Assembly: GCA_017590115.1 (NCBI GenBank)
Contig: JAGGNK010009114.1
Coordinates: 19,303,937-19,367,936 of the forward strand
Length of the DNA stretch: 64,000 bases
DNA from: Montifringilla adamsi
Lineage: Eukaryota; Chordata; Aves; Passeriformes; Passeridae
Reading direction: 5' to 3'
Shown here in pieces: positions 44,199 to 56,534 of this stretch. The notes below the pieces were generated by a model. It worked only from the letters and a program-made list of their open reading frames with translations. It did no database searches and had not been told where the DNA came from. Numbering within the stretch: position 1 is the first letter of the stretch; each line of letters starts with the position of its first letter. The translations under genes were made by a program, and so were the position numbers.

Positions 44199-47100
44199 TG
44201 CTAAGACCTCTCTTCCAAAGCATTGAAAGTTTGCAAATGTAACAGATCAGCAGGATCCAAGCTGTGCTGGAGTTGGCAGCTGACATAAATCAGCTCCTCT
44301 GGAGTTTGTATGTGCCAATGGTTACAGCATTTCAGTCTCACTCAACAATGAAAGGTCTCACATGAGCCTCAGGAAAAGTGATGAAGACCTTTTCCTTTTG
44401 CCTTGTTACCGAATGGTCTGAAAGTCGAGTGGAACTGGAAGGGGTTTTCCAGGAGGTGGCGCTTGAGCCTGTGGAATGGTCTTACAACGGTTTGTACTGG
44501 TTGGCTGTTTGCACAGGTTAAAAGCTTTTCCACTGCAGCTCTCTGCATGGGCTGGAAAGCTGCCTGATATTGCTCAGTTGTGAATATTCGTGTGTCAGCA
44601 GCTGCTGTTTTGCCAGGGGAGGTGTTTTCCTTCCATGGGTGCTGGGCCATCACCCAGTGATGCCTGTGCAAAAAGAGAAAGCTGACTCTCCCCCCGAATA
44701 ATCCTCAAGGAGGCCCTCAATGTGAGAGACTAAGGTAATGCCAAGTTCCTGTGGATCCTTCATACCTTGATCTTGGAGTGGCAGTAGTTCAGGGGCACGA
44801 CAGCCTGGCACAAGGAATACAGAGAAAATAGTTGGATCTTTTTTTCCAGGTATAACCTGAAATTTCCTAAAACCCTGACAATGAGAGTAAATTATCTAGA
44901 ATAACACCCCTTAGTAAGAACCCTGCTTGAAAATCACAAGTGTTCCTCAAATTTCATAAGCTTTCATAGAAAGTCACCTTTGAGATGAAAGCAAGCAGTC
45001 CCAGTAATTTGTTTGAACCCTTCAAGCCCATGGGAAACTTGCAGCTACAGGGCTCACTGTAAGGGTTAACTGATTAGGAGAAGGAGCAAAGATAGGTGAC
45101 ATATCTCATTTTGAAACCATGAAGAGAATTCTAAGCAATGCTGAGAGGGCTGTTCTCAGGATGTAAGTGAAGCCATGTATGTAGAGAAAAGCAATGTATT
45201 TTATTGAACCAGTTGAGACAGGTGGAAAACAATGCACAAACTCTCAGCTGTGAAACGTGCCTAGTTTATCCTACAGCACTGGTCTAATAAAGCATAAAGA
45301 TTACCTCCCTACAGATGGTGCTTTGCTTATAAAATTCAGAAGTTGTTGGTATGGGTATATCAGCTGGAAATTGCACAGGGAATGAGAACAGTGTGTTTAT
45401 TCTGACTTAATTGCAGTAGACTTATTAATTCCACTCTTTCAGTTTTTCTGTCTGTCTTGTTCATTATTACGTAAAACTGTGTTCTTTATTCAGTAGTTGG
45501 AAAGATAAATTATGCTTGCCGTGTTTAGCAAATTTTAATATTTGTAATACCATATACTTCAGGCTAGCAAGGTATATTTTTGATTACCAACATATGTTAG
45601 CTGTCAACTTCAATAGATAGAATCAGCATGTTATTGAAGTAATCAAGTTGATTTTAGTGTCTTTAGTTAAGCAAGTTTTGATCTTTGGGACAGAGTTTAG
45701 TTGAGACATGTACATGCTTCTGCTGTTTGGGATACTTTTTTTCTTTGACTCTTGGAAAATATATGGTTTTATATCAAGAAGCCACAGGGCCCTTTTGATT
45801 TGCATGACCAGCATGGAACAAGGTAAAGCTCAGTGACTTTGGGAGCATTGCAGAGCATGGTGTTTCTGCATGGATCAGGGTTCTTGGACAGTTTCTCTGC
45901 TGAGCCAGAATGTTCCTTAGAAAATGGGTAGAGGCACAAACAGGATCTCACTCCAACACTTCAGGGACCAGAGGGAGGAGCTGCAGGGAGAACATCCCTT
46001 CCCAGCAGTGGTCAAATGTCACTCCCCCAACCAGCTGTGTCTCTGCACAGTCTGACCAGGGAGCATCCTGGCACAGCAAGGAGTGCCCAAAGGGGAGGCA
46101 TCTTGCTGAGAGTATGCCCTGCTGTTCAGAGGGCTGGGGGGAAGGACCAGGGCTGATTTTGTTACTTGGATCCTACAAAAACAAGTGTGCTTTGCCAGCT
46201 CCAGGAAGTTCACAGATGTGGCCGAGGTCTTGCTGGCTCCTGCAGTTGTGAATTGAGTCCCAGCCATGTGCTCTGCAGGCACAGTTCCTCTGAGGAGTCA
46301 GCTGTGACTCAGCTTCATGCAAACTCCATTAACCCTCAAACAGAGCCCCTTCCCTTCTGGGTCTTCTTTATGGCACCAGGGATATTTAAAAAGAAACCAA
46401 ACCAACAAACCAAAAATCTGTTGGCACGTTGCATGAAAAGTGGATGTTTTTACATCCCAGCATTAAGACAAACACTGGAGCTAAAAAGAAGCAGTAACCT
46501 CCCTAGTACTCAGCAGAAAATCAGATTGTATACAAAAGGAAAATCTCCATTCTTGGCAGCTCTTCTCCCTTCATCTTCCATAACTTCTTCACTTTACAGT
46601 CTCAAATGTACAATCCAGTAGCTGGAGAAAAGTCCCATTCCCCTTTTCTGTTTTCTTCTTTGGGAATCAAGGATTTCTTGGTGGCTAGGAACAAGGCAAG
46701 GCATGTCCAGGGTCTGGCAGAGACAGAAGGATTTCCAATCTGTTTTATTTCAGCAGGGAACCTGCCCCTTTAGGGCATGAGTTGGGAGTCTTTTAGATGG
46801 CTACATATGTTCATGAGGGTCCTATAGGATTTTCAGGAGCCCCTAACTCCCCCTGGAACCGCTGGGGAGAGGCAGCTGGGCCCTTTGCAGCCCTCAGCAG
46901 GTCTGATGTCTCCAGCAATTTGTGAGCACGTCACACTGATGTGTGTGGTTCAGGTGATGAAACAGTGCTGTAACAGGTATCATGAGGGGATATCTCTCCT
47001 GGCCCCCAGGTGCCACCTCAGAGTAGAGCAGGTCTGTCAGCACTGTGTCAGACCTGTTATTCCCATGTGGATATTTCAGCTACCCCAGGGCTCTCAAATG

Positions 47101-47503
47101 GGACTCAATGCCTATGTTTAGACAGCTAAATTACACCCTACTCATGCAATTTAATTTAATGTCACTTCATTTTAATTGAATGTTAAGACTCTGCTTTCAG
47201 CCTTCATAGCTAGGGGAAACCAGATGACATGACAGGTAAGTCATACTTAAATCAAGGCCTGTTTACTCAGCAGAGCTTTAGCTTGACTTGCAGAGGGACC
47301 CTGCAGCTTAAGTGGCCTTAGGGGGACTCTGCAGTTTATTGCCAGCCTCACTGAAACCACACTTATGTGCATGTGAGCTTAAAGAGTGTTAAAAAACTAT
47401 ACATGGAATGCAGGGATGCAGTGCTAAATTTACTTTTGGGTGGTTCTGTCTGGCAGGGGGTTGACAGTTTTCCACGACTGACTGCTGTTTTTATCCCTTC
47501 TAG
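43572..47503 (+). other. KALRN: KALRN intron 15 (3.9 kb)
   Basis: Donor gtaagc, acceptor cccttctag. It has an A28 run at 44167-44194. Two open frames (46166-46621, 151 codons; 45910-46251, 113 codons) were looked at and not accepted. No transposon was recognised. Confidence 0.8.
44167..44194 (+). repeat. Poly(A) run, 28 nt
   Basis: Uninterrupted A28 follows tttctt. No retroposed gene body is recognisable 5' of it, so it may be a bare homopolymer rather than a retroposon tail. Confidence 0.9.
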
Positions 47504-49111
<1,608 letters not shown>

Positions 49112-49302
49112 GGTTTGATGAGAACCTTGATGTCCAGGGAGAGCTGATTCTTCAGGATTCCTTCCAAGTGTGGGATCCCAAGTCTCTCATTCGGAAAGGC
49201 CGTGAGAGGCATTTGTTTCTCTTTGAAATCTCTTTGGTGTTTAGCAAAGAGATCAAAGATTCTTCAGGACACACAAAATATGTTTACAAGAACAAGTTAC
49301 TG
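49112..49302 (+). CDS. KALRN: KALRN window exon 18: PH1 domain, first strands
   Basis: The exon is 191 nt with phases 1 to 0. The acceptor is ggttttag and the donor gtaggt. It encodes FDENLDVQGELILQDSFQVW, DPKSLIRKGRERHLFLFEIS and LVFSKEIKDSSGHTKYVYKN, then KLL. QGELILQDSFQVW starts the PH beta sandwich, and RHLFLFEISLVFSK is its strand 3-4 core. DVQGELILQ (TRIO: ESQGELILQ) and GHTKYVYKNKLL mark kalirin. PH1 supports exchange activity and membrane targeting. Confidence 0.97.
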
Positions 49303-49710
49303 GTAGGTGTTGCTGCAAAGAAAATATTCTGGGTGTTGTGTTTTTTGTAGGTAGAAGTGGTGCTTTGGATGCTCACATGTCCCCTGCTGGGTTGGGGATA
49401 CTTTTGCCCCTGAAGGGGCTGGCCCTGGGTCCTGCAGGACTCACCTGGAAGTCAGCCTGCAGTGAGTCTGGAGAGGTTTAAGGTAGTGAGACGTGAAGGG
49501 TGGGGAAATGCGAGCAGGATCACTCCAGCCATTCACTTCCCTGCCACCCCAGAGCTTTTCTGTTCCTTTCATCTGTGTGTAGAAAACAGAGATAAAATCC
49601 TGTTCCCCTACCCATCCCATCCTCCCCACTTCTTCCTAAAAGTCCAAAGGTTTCTGGACTCATGAAGCTTCATATATATGAAATCTTTCATCATCTCTCC
49701 TCCACACTAG
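49303..49710 (+). other. KALRN: KALRN intron 18 (408 bp)
   Basis: Donor gtaggtgt (two overlapping GT donors four bases apart), acceptor tccacactag. Nothing else was recognised. Confidence 0.85.
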
Positions 49711-49812
49711 ACCTCAGAACTGGGAGTGACTGAACATGTTGAAGGAGATCCCTGCAAATTTGCTTTGTGGTCTGGACGAACACCATCCTCAGACAATAAA
49801 ACAGTGCTGAAA
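49711..49812 (+). CDS. KALRN: KALRN window exon 19: PH1 domain, middle strands
   Basis: The exon is 102 nt, 34 codons, phases 0 to 0. The acceptor is cacactag and the donor gtaagt. It encodes TSELGVTEHVEGDPCKFALW and SGRTPSSDNKTVLK. DPCKFALWSGRTP is the strand 5-6 part of PH1; SGRTPSSDNKT is kalirin-type (TRIO: VGRTPTSDNKI). The flanking frame is unbroken: KLL/TSEL and VLK/ASSI. Confidence 0.97.
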
Positions 49813-50498
49813 GTAAGTCTTTTCTGTTTGTTTTCTTTGCCTTTAGCACTTCTAGTTCAGGCCTTGGGAGCCCTAAATGAAAGGTCAGTTTCTTCCCTCC
49901 TCATGTTCACATGGCTTCCCTATCTGCCTGTGGGTCATGCCTGCATCAGGAGCAGCTGAGCTTTAAGGCCTCAGTAGCAATTGGGAAGTTGTGAGCCTTG
50001 CTGGAATTGCATCTCCTCCTGCAGCCTGGGTTGAGCAGCTGCTCACTGACACAGGGCAGGTCTCAGGGCATTTGGCTGGGAGGTGTAATTCTCTTAGTCC
50101 TTTGCCACTGGCTTATCAACAGCCAACCTCTTCCACAGACCTCCAGAGCTGACAGCCTGTTCTGTCAAGAGAGTCTCTGCTGAAGAATCCATGTTATACT
50201 TGTTTTGTCTAAGGAATTCCCAGCTGTGCACAGATAACCTGTTTCCCCTCTGCAGAGCATGCTGTGTTGCTAGCATTAAATGTATTTATCCAGAGTTTAG
50301 CTGCTTTGCTGTTGCTGCCAAGTAGGTCTGGTCAGAATGCTCTCAGTTCCCTGGGGTTACCAGGTGCTCCAGCAGCTGCTGCAGTGCAGCAGAGAGGACA
50401 AACAGTTAATCATGACATTCATCAGCTGGCCATGTCTCCTCTACACAGGAGGTGAGAACATGATAAAGTCTCTATCTTTCTGCCTTGTGAAACTTTAG
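49813..50498 (+). other. KALRN: KALRN intron 19 (686 bp)
   Basis: Donor gtaagt, acceptor gaaactttag. No other feature was recognised. Confidence 0.86.
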
Positions 50499-50641
50499 GC
50501 ATCCAGTATTGAAACGAAACAGGAATGGATCAAAAATATCCGGGAAGTTATTCAAGAAAGGATCATTCATCTGAAAGGAGCTCTGAAAGAGCCCATTCAG
50601 CTCCCCAAGACACCAGCTAAGCAGAGAAACAACAGCAGAAG
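50499..50641 (+). CDS. KALRN: KALRN window exon 20: PH1 C-terminal helix and linker
   Basis: The exon is 143 nt with phases 0 to 2. The acceptor is aactttag and the donor gtaact. It encodes ASSIETKQEWIKNIREVIQE, RIIHLKGALKEPIQLPKTPA and KQRNNSR, then two bases of Arg. EWIKNIREVIQE is the closing alpha helix of the PH domain with its near-invariant Trp. LPKTPAKQRNNS is the clearest kalirin-versus-TRIO marker in the window. The split codon ag/a joins RNNSRR/DGIDD. Confidence 0.98.
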
Positions 50642-51773
50642 GTAACTTCAGTCATTCCCCACAACATGAAATCACTAGTGTGCTCTCAACCCACAGCAAT
50701 GTGGTGTCTTTCGACTTTTTACTGTTTTTTACTGTAGGCAAAGCAGTTTTCATTGTCTCTGCTTTTTTATGTTGTCTTGGCAAAAGTAGCTAGAAATCTT
50801 TTTTATGATATACATACAAAGAGCTTTCATTTTATGCTCCAAAGTATAGAGAGAAACAGTAAAAATTCTTATGAGTGCAAGGTTATAGTTCTTTCCTAAA
50901 GTAGATTTTACTTCTTCGCATTTGAGTGAAACCAGATTTTTTTTCCTTGTTTGACAGGTTTTTTCCTTGTTTGGCAATCAAAATCATAGTTGACCCTAAC
51001 AATATATTGAAGACTATATAGTGAATAATCTGTATTTCATCATCTAGTACAAACTTGTTTCAGCCTGTCAAGTAATAGCAAATATTTTTTGTCAACTTGT
51101 TTGATCCTGGATTAAATTATAGTTAATGAATTGTTCTTTTTCTGTTGTGGCATTCCCAAAAGCCAGCTGTAATTTGATCATCTTCATTTCCTCATCAAAT
51201 TTTATCCCACTTTTACTTCAGGCTGTGTTATAGAGACATCAAAGCATAAATAACCAAGTCACTCAGGAGACCTGTAGCAAAGCAGAGATCCAGACATTTC
51301 CTCTAAGGACATACAAAAGTTTTCTTGTACAGGATGAAGACATATTTTGTCTTTGTCGCTGAGTATATATTTTGTATTATTTAAGTATTTACTTTGAAAG
51401 ATCAATAAACATTTATGATAATTTTATCTGTACAGCCAAAGGGAAGAAAATATGTTAGCAGCCTCAGTGAGGTAAATAGGTAGGGCTCTATACTCTTTAT
51501 CTATATTTGGATAGCATCTTTATGGCTTAGCATTAAATTCCTGAAGAAATTGAAACAAATGTTGTGATTATGTGCAAATCCAAAGCCCACAGCTGAGAAT
51601 GACACCATTCTAATGCAATAGCTCTATAACATCATGGGCTGCCTCGGAAGGGTAATTTTAGCACAATCCAGCTCTGTCCTGCTGACTCAGCACTTCTCAA
51701 CTCCACCTCTCATGTTATGCTCACTGGTGGCGTGTTAAGGAATGTCATTGTTTCCCAATCACCTCTCTTGCAG
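50642..51773 (+). other. KALRN: KALRN intron 20 (1.1 kb)
   Basis: Donor gtaact, acceptor ctctcttgcag. Contains a 20-bp tandem duplication of a pyrimidine-rich, AG-ending unit (50939-50978). No exon was recognised. Confidence 0.85.
50939..50978 (+). repeat. 20-bp tandem duplication of an acceptor-like unit
   Basis: ttttttccttgtttgacagg is repeated immediately with two changes (ttttttccttgtttggcaat). The first copy looks like a 3' splice site (pyrimidine tract then gacag/g); the second has lost the AG. Confidence 0.85.
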
Positions 51774-51876
51774 AGATGGGATAGATGATGCAGACAGCCA
51801 AGGGGATGGCAGCAGTCAACCTGACACCATTTCCATTGCCTCCAGGACATCACAGAACACAGTGGACAGTGATAAG
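51774..51876 (+). CDS. KALRN: KALRN window exon 21: Ser/Thr-rich linker after PH1
   Basis: The exon is 103 nt with phases 2 to 0. The acceptor is ctcttgcag and the donor gtagga. It completes Arg and encodes DGIDDADSQGDGSSQPDTIS, then IASRTSQNTVDSDK. Acidic and Ser-rich, this is the linker between GEF1 and SH3, and the last segment shared by kalirin-7, -9 and -12. QNTVDSDK is kalirin (TRIO: QNTLDSDK). DGIDDADSQ differs from the DGVEDIDSQ I recall in mammals. Reading past the donor adds 18 codons before a stop at 51928. Confidence 0.97.
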
Positions 51877-54800
51877 GTAGGACTGAAATGTGAAAATACC
51901 TGGCAGATAATTGTCCCCAGAAAAATGTAAGTGAAAAGCAGAGTAGAAGGCAAAAGAAGGCAACCTGTCTTCTACTGAGTGAGCTGAAACTTGTATTCCC
52001 CTTCTCTAGGTTATTAAAACCCAGTCTGTTTCTGCGTGCTTGTCAGTACTGCTCTACTCAGTAACATCTCTGTTACTGCTGTTTGTTTGTGGTTGATACA
52101 CAGAGGTTCAACTGGCTCTGAAGGAAGAGCACAGAGCAACCTTTTCTTGCCTAGTAAATCTTGTCCTGTGAGATCCAGCTTGTGAACAAGCAAACAGCTG
52201 GTGATGTCACATATTTCCCTCTGAGCTGAAATCAGTTGTTTGTCGGGGGGAATGCAGGTACTTACACACCAATTAATGCAGCAGCACTGGGATCCTGGCT
52301 GGTATCTTGAGAGCCTGGGAGACCTACCATTTCCAGAGACTGTGATTCTGGACCCCTCTCCTCACAGACATATGCTGGAGCATATGGATGGCCCTGGGAC
52401 ACGCTAGATTCTGTTGGAATGCTGCACACTGTCAGCACATATGTACTTGTCATTTTACTTATCAGACAATCTGAGTCCAGATCCCCAGCTCCACTAGGAT
52501 GCCTCACTTGAATTTGTCACCCTGACACCTCCAGCTGTGCTCTTCTGCTGAATTAGCAGTTGATTGTAGGAGAAAATGGGCAGTTAAAAATTACCTTAGC
52601 TACACTGATGGGGTTTGTCATATCCCCTGAGAGAATGCCCATATTCTCTTCATGTATTGTTTTGAAATCACATGTGACTTGAAAAAAGCTGAATTCTCCC
52701 ATGCCTTTATGGATTTACATATTTGCCAGGGCTTTAATTATCCTGCCACTCAGACAAGGTAGAAGGGTGTCTTCACAAAATCAAAGTCCAAGCTTTGGTT
52801 GTAAAGTTCACAGGTAAGGTTCAATGCAGACACTGTTTTGAAAGCTGGACTCAGAAATATAAATTAATTGCAAATAAATTATCTTTGTAAGACCATCTAT
52901 TGTATTTATCTTAAATGCATGTCCCCATGATTTAACTTTTTTGTCCAATAATGTGCATTAGAAAAGTACTAAGCCTCACAATCCAAAGGCCACTGTAATG
53001 TATGCAAATACTTTGCCCGATGTTGAGAAGTCTTCAATCCACATGGACTTGTCTTACTTTCTGTGTTTTTCACATTTATCATTCCTGCTAAAAGGCCCTG
53101 ATTTAGTGCAGTACTTGAGCTCATGCTTAATTTTAAGCACTCGCCTAAGCTTTGCTCGTTCCTCCCAGCCCCTTGTCTCGGTTGCATGAATTCTGGCCAT
53201 GTCTAGGTGAGATGCTCCATGTTGCATGCTGCAGCTGTATACAAGGGCTATGGTGCCAACACAGGCTGTGTACCCTGAAAGACAGCCCATCGTGGCAGGA
53301 CTTGGTTTTATGATGCAAGACTGGAAACATTTATAGAAATTTCTATCCAGAGCCTTGTTTGAACTGAACAGCAAATGTGTATGAGATAAACTGAGAAAAG
53401 ATCGTAGAGGAAAAAAGCTGTTACCACTGGGGAAAGGGTTGTGTCATGCTTTTAACTTTTTTTGATGTGGTTAGGTTCACTTGCTGACTTCAGGCTGTGT
53501 GGTTTTGTGTCCTGTTATGCATTTAATGAATAGAAACAAATTTGAGTGTACAGCTAAGGCTAAAGGTTGCTTGTATGTGCTTTGTTGAACCTGAGGTAGC
53601 AGTGTATCATCCTTAACTCGAGAGGCAGTTCTTGCTGAACAGTTTCCTTATTGTCTCTGATGCTAATGCCAGAATACTGTGGAGAATTCAGCTCCTAGAG
53701 TGCTGCATTATCATGTCTTTGCTCCGAGGAGAATGAACTCCCTGCATCTCTTCATAGTTCCCATTTTTTCTGCACAATATTACTCAGATTAGTGGCAGAT
53801 GAAGCTGAGCTGCCTTGCCTCCTGCTGAATTGGCAGGGTCTCACCCGTGTTCAGTGTCCGCTCAGACATCGGGCTTACCTGCTGGCACCTGCTGTGCAGG
53901 GACTGTCTTGTCAGCAGATCCAAAGCTCTGAAAGGACTCCTAATGGTGACATTTTACCACATGGGATTTTTTCCTTCAGTGTGTAGTTGAGTTTTTCTTT
54001 TAGGACAGTCGGAATGAAATGTGATTGGACTGGGAGGTTTTATATTCTCACGTGGATGGGTGCTAGTTATCAGCACTGGAAGGCAGGACCATATCATGCT
54101 CTCCAGGCAGGTTTTCTTGGCAGAGCTGACAGTTCATGCACACACTGTAGCATGCATGCTATAGTTAACTCCTGTGGGGCTGATGGCAGCTCCAGTGGGT
54201 ACAGGTTCAGCATTCAGGGGTTTCCCTGCCTATTTGACTCCAGCATAGCCAGCAGACTTATTCCATGAGTTCAGATTCAAGCCGAGAAGCTTTTTGCAGC
54301 TGCAGCCTGCATAGGTGACTTCTCTATGTGCCCCAGTGAGATCTCCATCCAGAGGAGCCAATGGAATGAGCTCCCAACTTTAGAAACTGGCTGTTCACAG
54401 CAGCCTCATCTGCAAACCCATGCCAAGAGCAGTGCAAGCAGCGTGCCAGGATGGCAGCAGATTTTTCCTGCCTTGGGACCATCTATGTATTAACTCCATG
54501 CCAGAAGCAATTCTCAAGTAACATGTAAGAGTTGATATTACTCTCTGAAGCCAAAAACATTCAAAGATTTAGCTGACACACTTTGTCCTTTCCCTAAACC
54601 TTGCTATTATGCCTGAAGATTGCCTAACACATTAGTTGGATGCTCAGACAAGAACGTCAAACAACATTTTAGACAAAGAAAATCACAACTTCTCAAAGAC
54701 TCTCAATTTCAAGTAGCACTTCTGCTTAACACTCCTTATGCCTCAAGTCATATGTATTTCTTTCAACTTATTTGTGAGTCAGCTCCTCCTGAGTTGTAAG

Positions 54801-56511
54801 TAGCAATTTCTGTTTTCTCTCACCACGACACAGCCCTGGAGCTAAGCTTTACTTTCACATTTCAAACTCCTAAAAAGACAAAAAGGTTTTTTGTTGTTAA
54901 CTGGGAATGAAATAGCCTTACTGTAGATTCAGCAAGGATTTTTTTTCTCTCAAGACATGTGAATGTGGCCATAACATTTATCAGGGGGATCCTTTGGTGC
55001 AGAGGATGGACCTCTTCAACTAGGGGCTGAGTCCTGGTTCTGCTCTGTCACTCACATGATGGATGCCATCACAAAGTACATTTGATGGCACATTGCCCTT
55101 TCCTTTTTTCCCCTTGTTTGGATGAGGAACTTGCAGGAGGAGACACAAATTCTCGCAAACATTACATTTGTACATTAATTACAGCATTGTCCTCCATTGT
55201 GCCAGCACATGATGCAGGCCTGAATTCAGACCTGTTTTTGTAGCCTTTATGGTGGCAGACTCTGCTTTGAAAATATTCAGAGTTATGTGCCTGACCCCAG
55301 AAGTGTTACTAAGCCTTTAAGTGTGCAGACTTTCCTGACTGCAGGCAGTGGTCAGGTAATTATACATAAAGACTTTTCAGATTAAAAAAAAAAAAAAATA
55401 ATGTCCTGGTCTGTTTAAATTAAATACCTGATTAAGTAACTTCTTAAATCTGAATATGAGTATCTTTACTTTCCTTGGGCTTTTCTCTGTCAGAAATAAG
55501 TAAATCGATTATCTGCGGGCTCAAACATTTAATTTCATTAAATACTATGTAGTAGAAACACAGACTTCAAGTGAGGTCTGTACCTTTGTAAAATGACAGA
55601 AGGAGAGAACATATAAAATGTTTCTTTTTCCATTTGCAATCCATACTTCTACATGCAATCTAAAATATTTCATATACAGGAAAATAATTATTTGGATTGT
55701 CATTTGGATTGTGTAAGTTTTATATAGAGAGGGGGAAATGGGCTGATGACACAGACTCAGTGCTAAAGAATCAATAGATAATGAATACTATTACAGTAAT
55801 TGCAATTCCCATTGAGCATCCAGGTCAGGTCCTAGGTAACCCACTACACAAAATTTCTTGATCGTTTTCCAAAAGGCAAAGACAGCTTTTGTTCTATACA
55901 GTAAGCCCTCTTCAGCTTGCTATCTAAAATCCTCTCCTTAGAGAGAAATCCTTGCCCTATTCACAGCAGACAGGATTTCAGTCTTTATATTTGGATTCAA
56001 AGCAGTGGGGAATTGCATAAAGGAAATGTTACCATGCAGGGCATTCTCATTTGTTAAGCCCATTGAGCTGCTGGCTTGTGAAGCAGCTGTTTTTGGTGAT
56101 ACTGGCCCAGCTTCCAATGGCCTCCTTTTTGTTGGCTTTTGCAGAATACTGAGGAGAGCAGTTCTCATTTCCTTCTGTTGTTTTTGGATGTGGAAAAGGG
56201 CTCTGAAATGTGAACTGAAAACGTTTTGCTCTCTAAAAATAAATCTACATTATACACTTTTATTATTTCCATTAGATACTGTACTCAACTCTTCTTTCAG
56301 CAGCCATGAGACTGAGATCTTGACCTCTTCCACATTGGTGGCATTATATAAAATCTGGGAATAATCATTCTTCTAATTGAAGGTAATTTGTACAAGAGGG
56401 GAGATTTTAGAATTAAGGCTTATTGGAACAAGTCACTTAGGGGCATATTCTCTTTTCTTGAGAAGCTTCTAATCAAGGTAAAACAGCTTTGATATTGCTG
56501 CTGAAGCAGGA

Positions 56512-56534
56512 AGCGCTCGCTCACTGCCGGCGAG
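56512..56534 (+). promoter_or_regulatory. CpG-clustered inverted repeat (candidate element)
   Basis: agcgctcgctcactgccggc and gag contain four CpGs in 23 bp inside CpG-poor intron. CTCGC and GCGAG form a 5-bp inverted repeat with a 9-nt gap. Any function is a guess from composition. Confidence 0.2.

Noticed and set aside
46166..46621. 151-codon open frame in intron 15 (longest in the window)
   Set aside because: No recognisable domain, mixed composition and no splice signals; likely chance.
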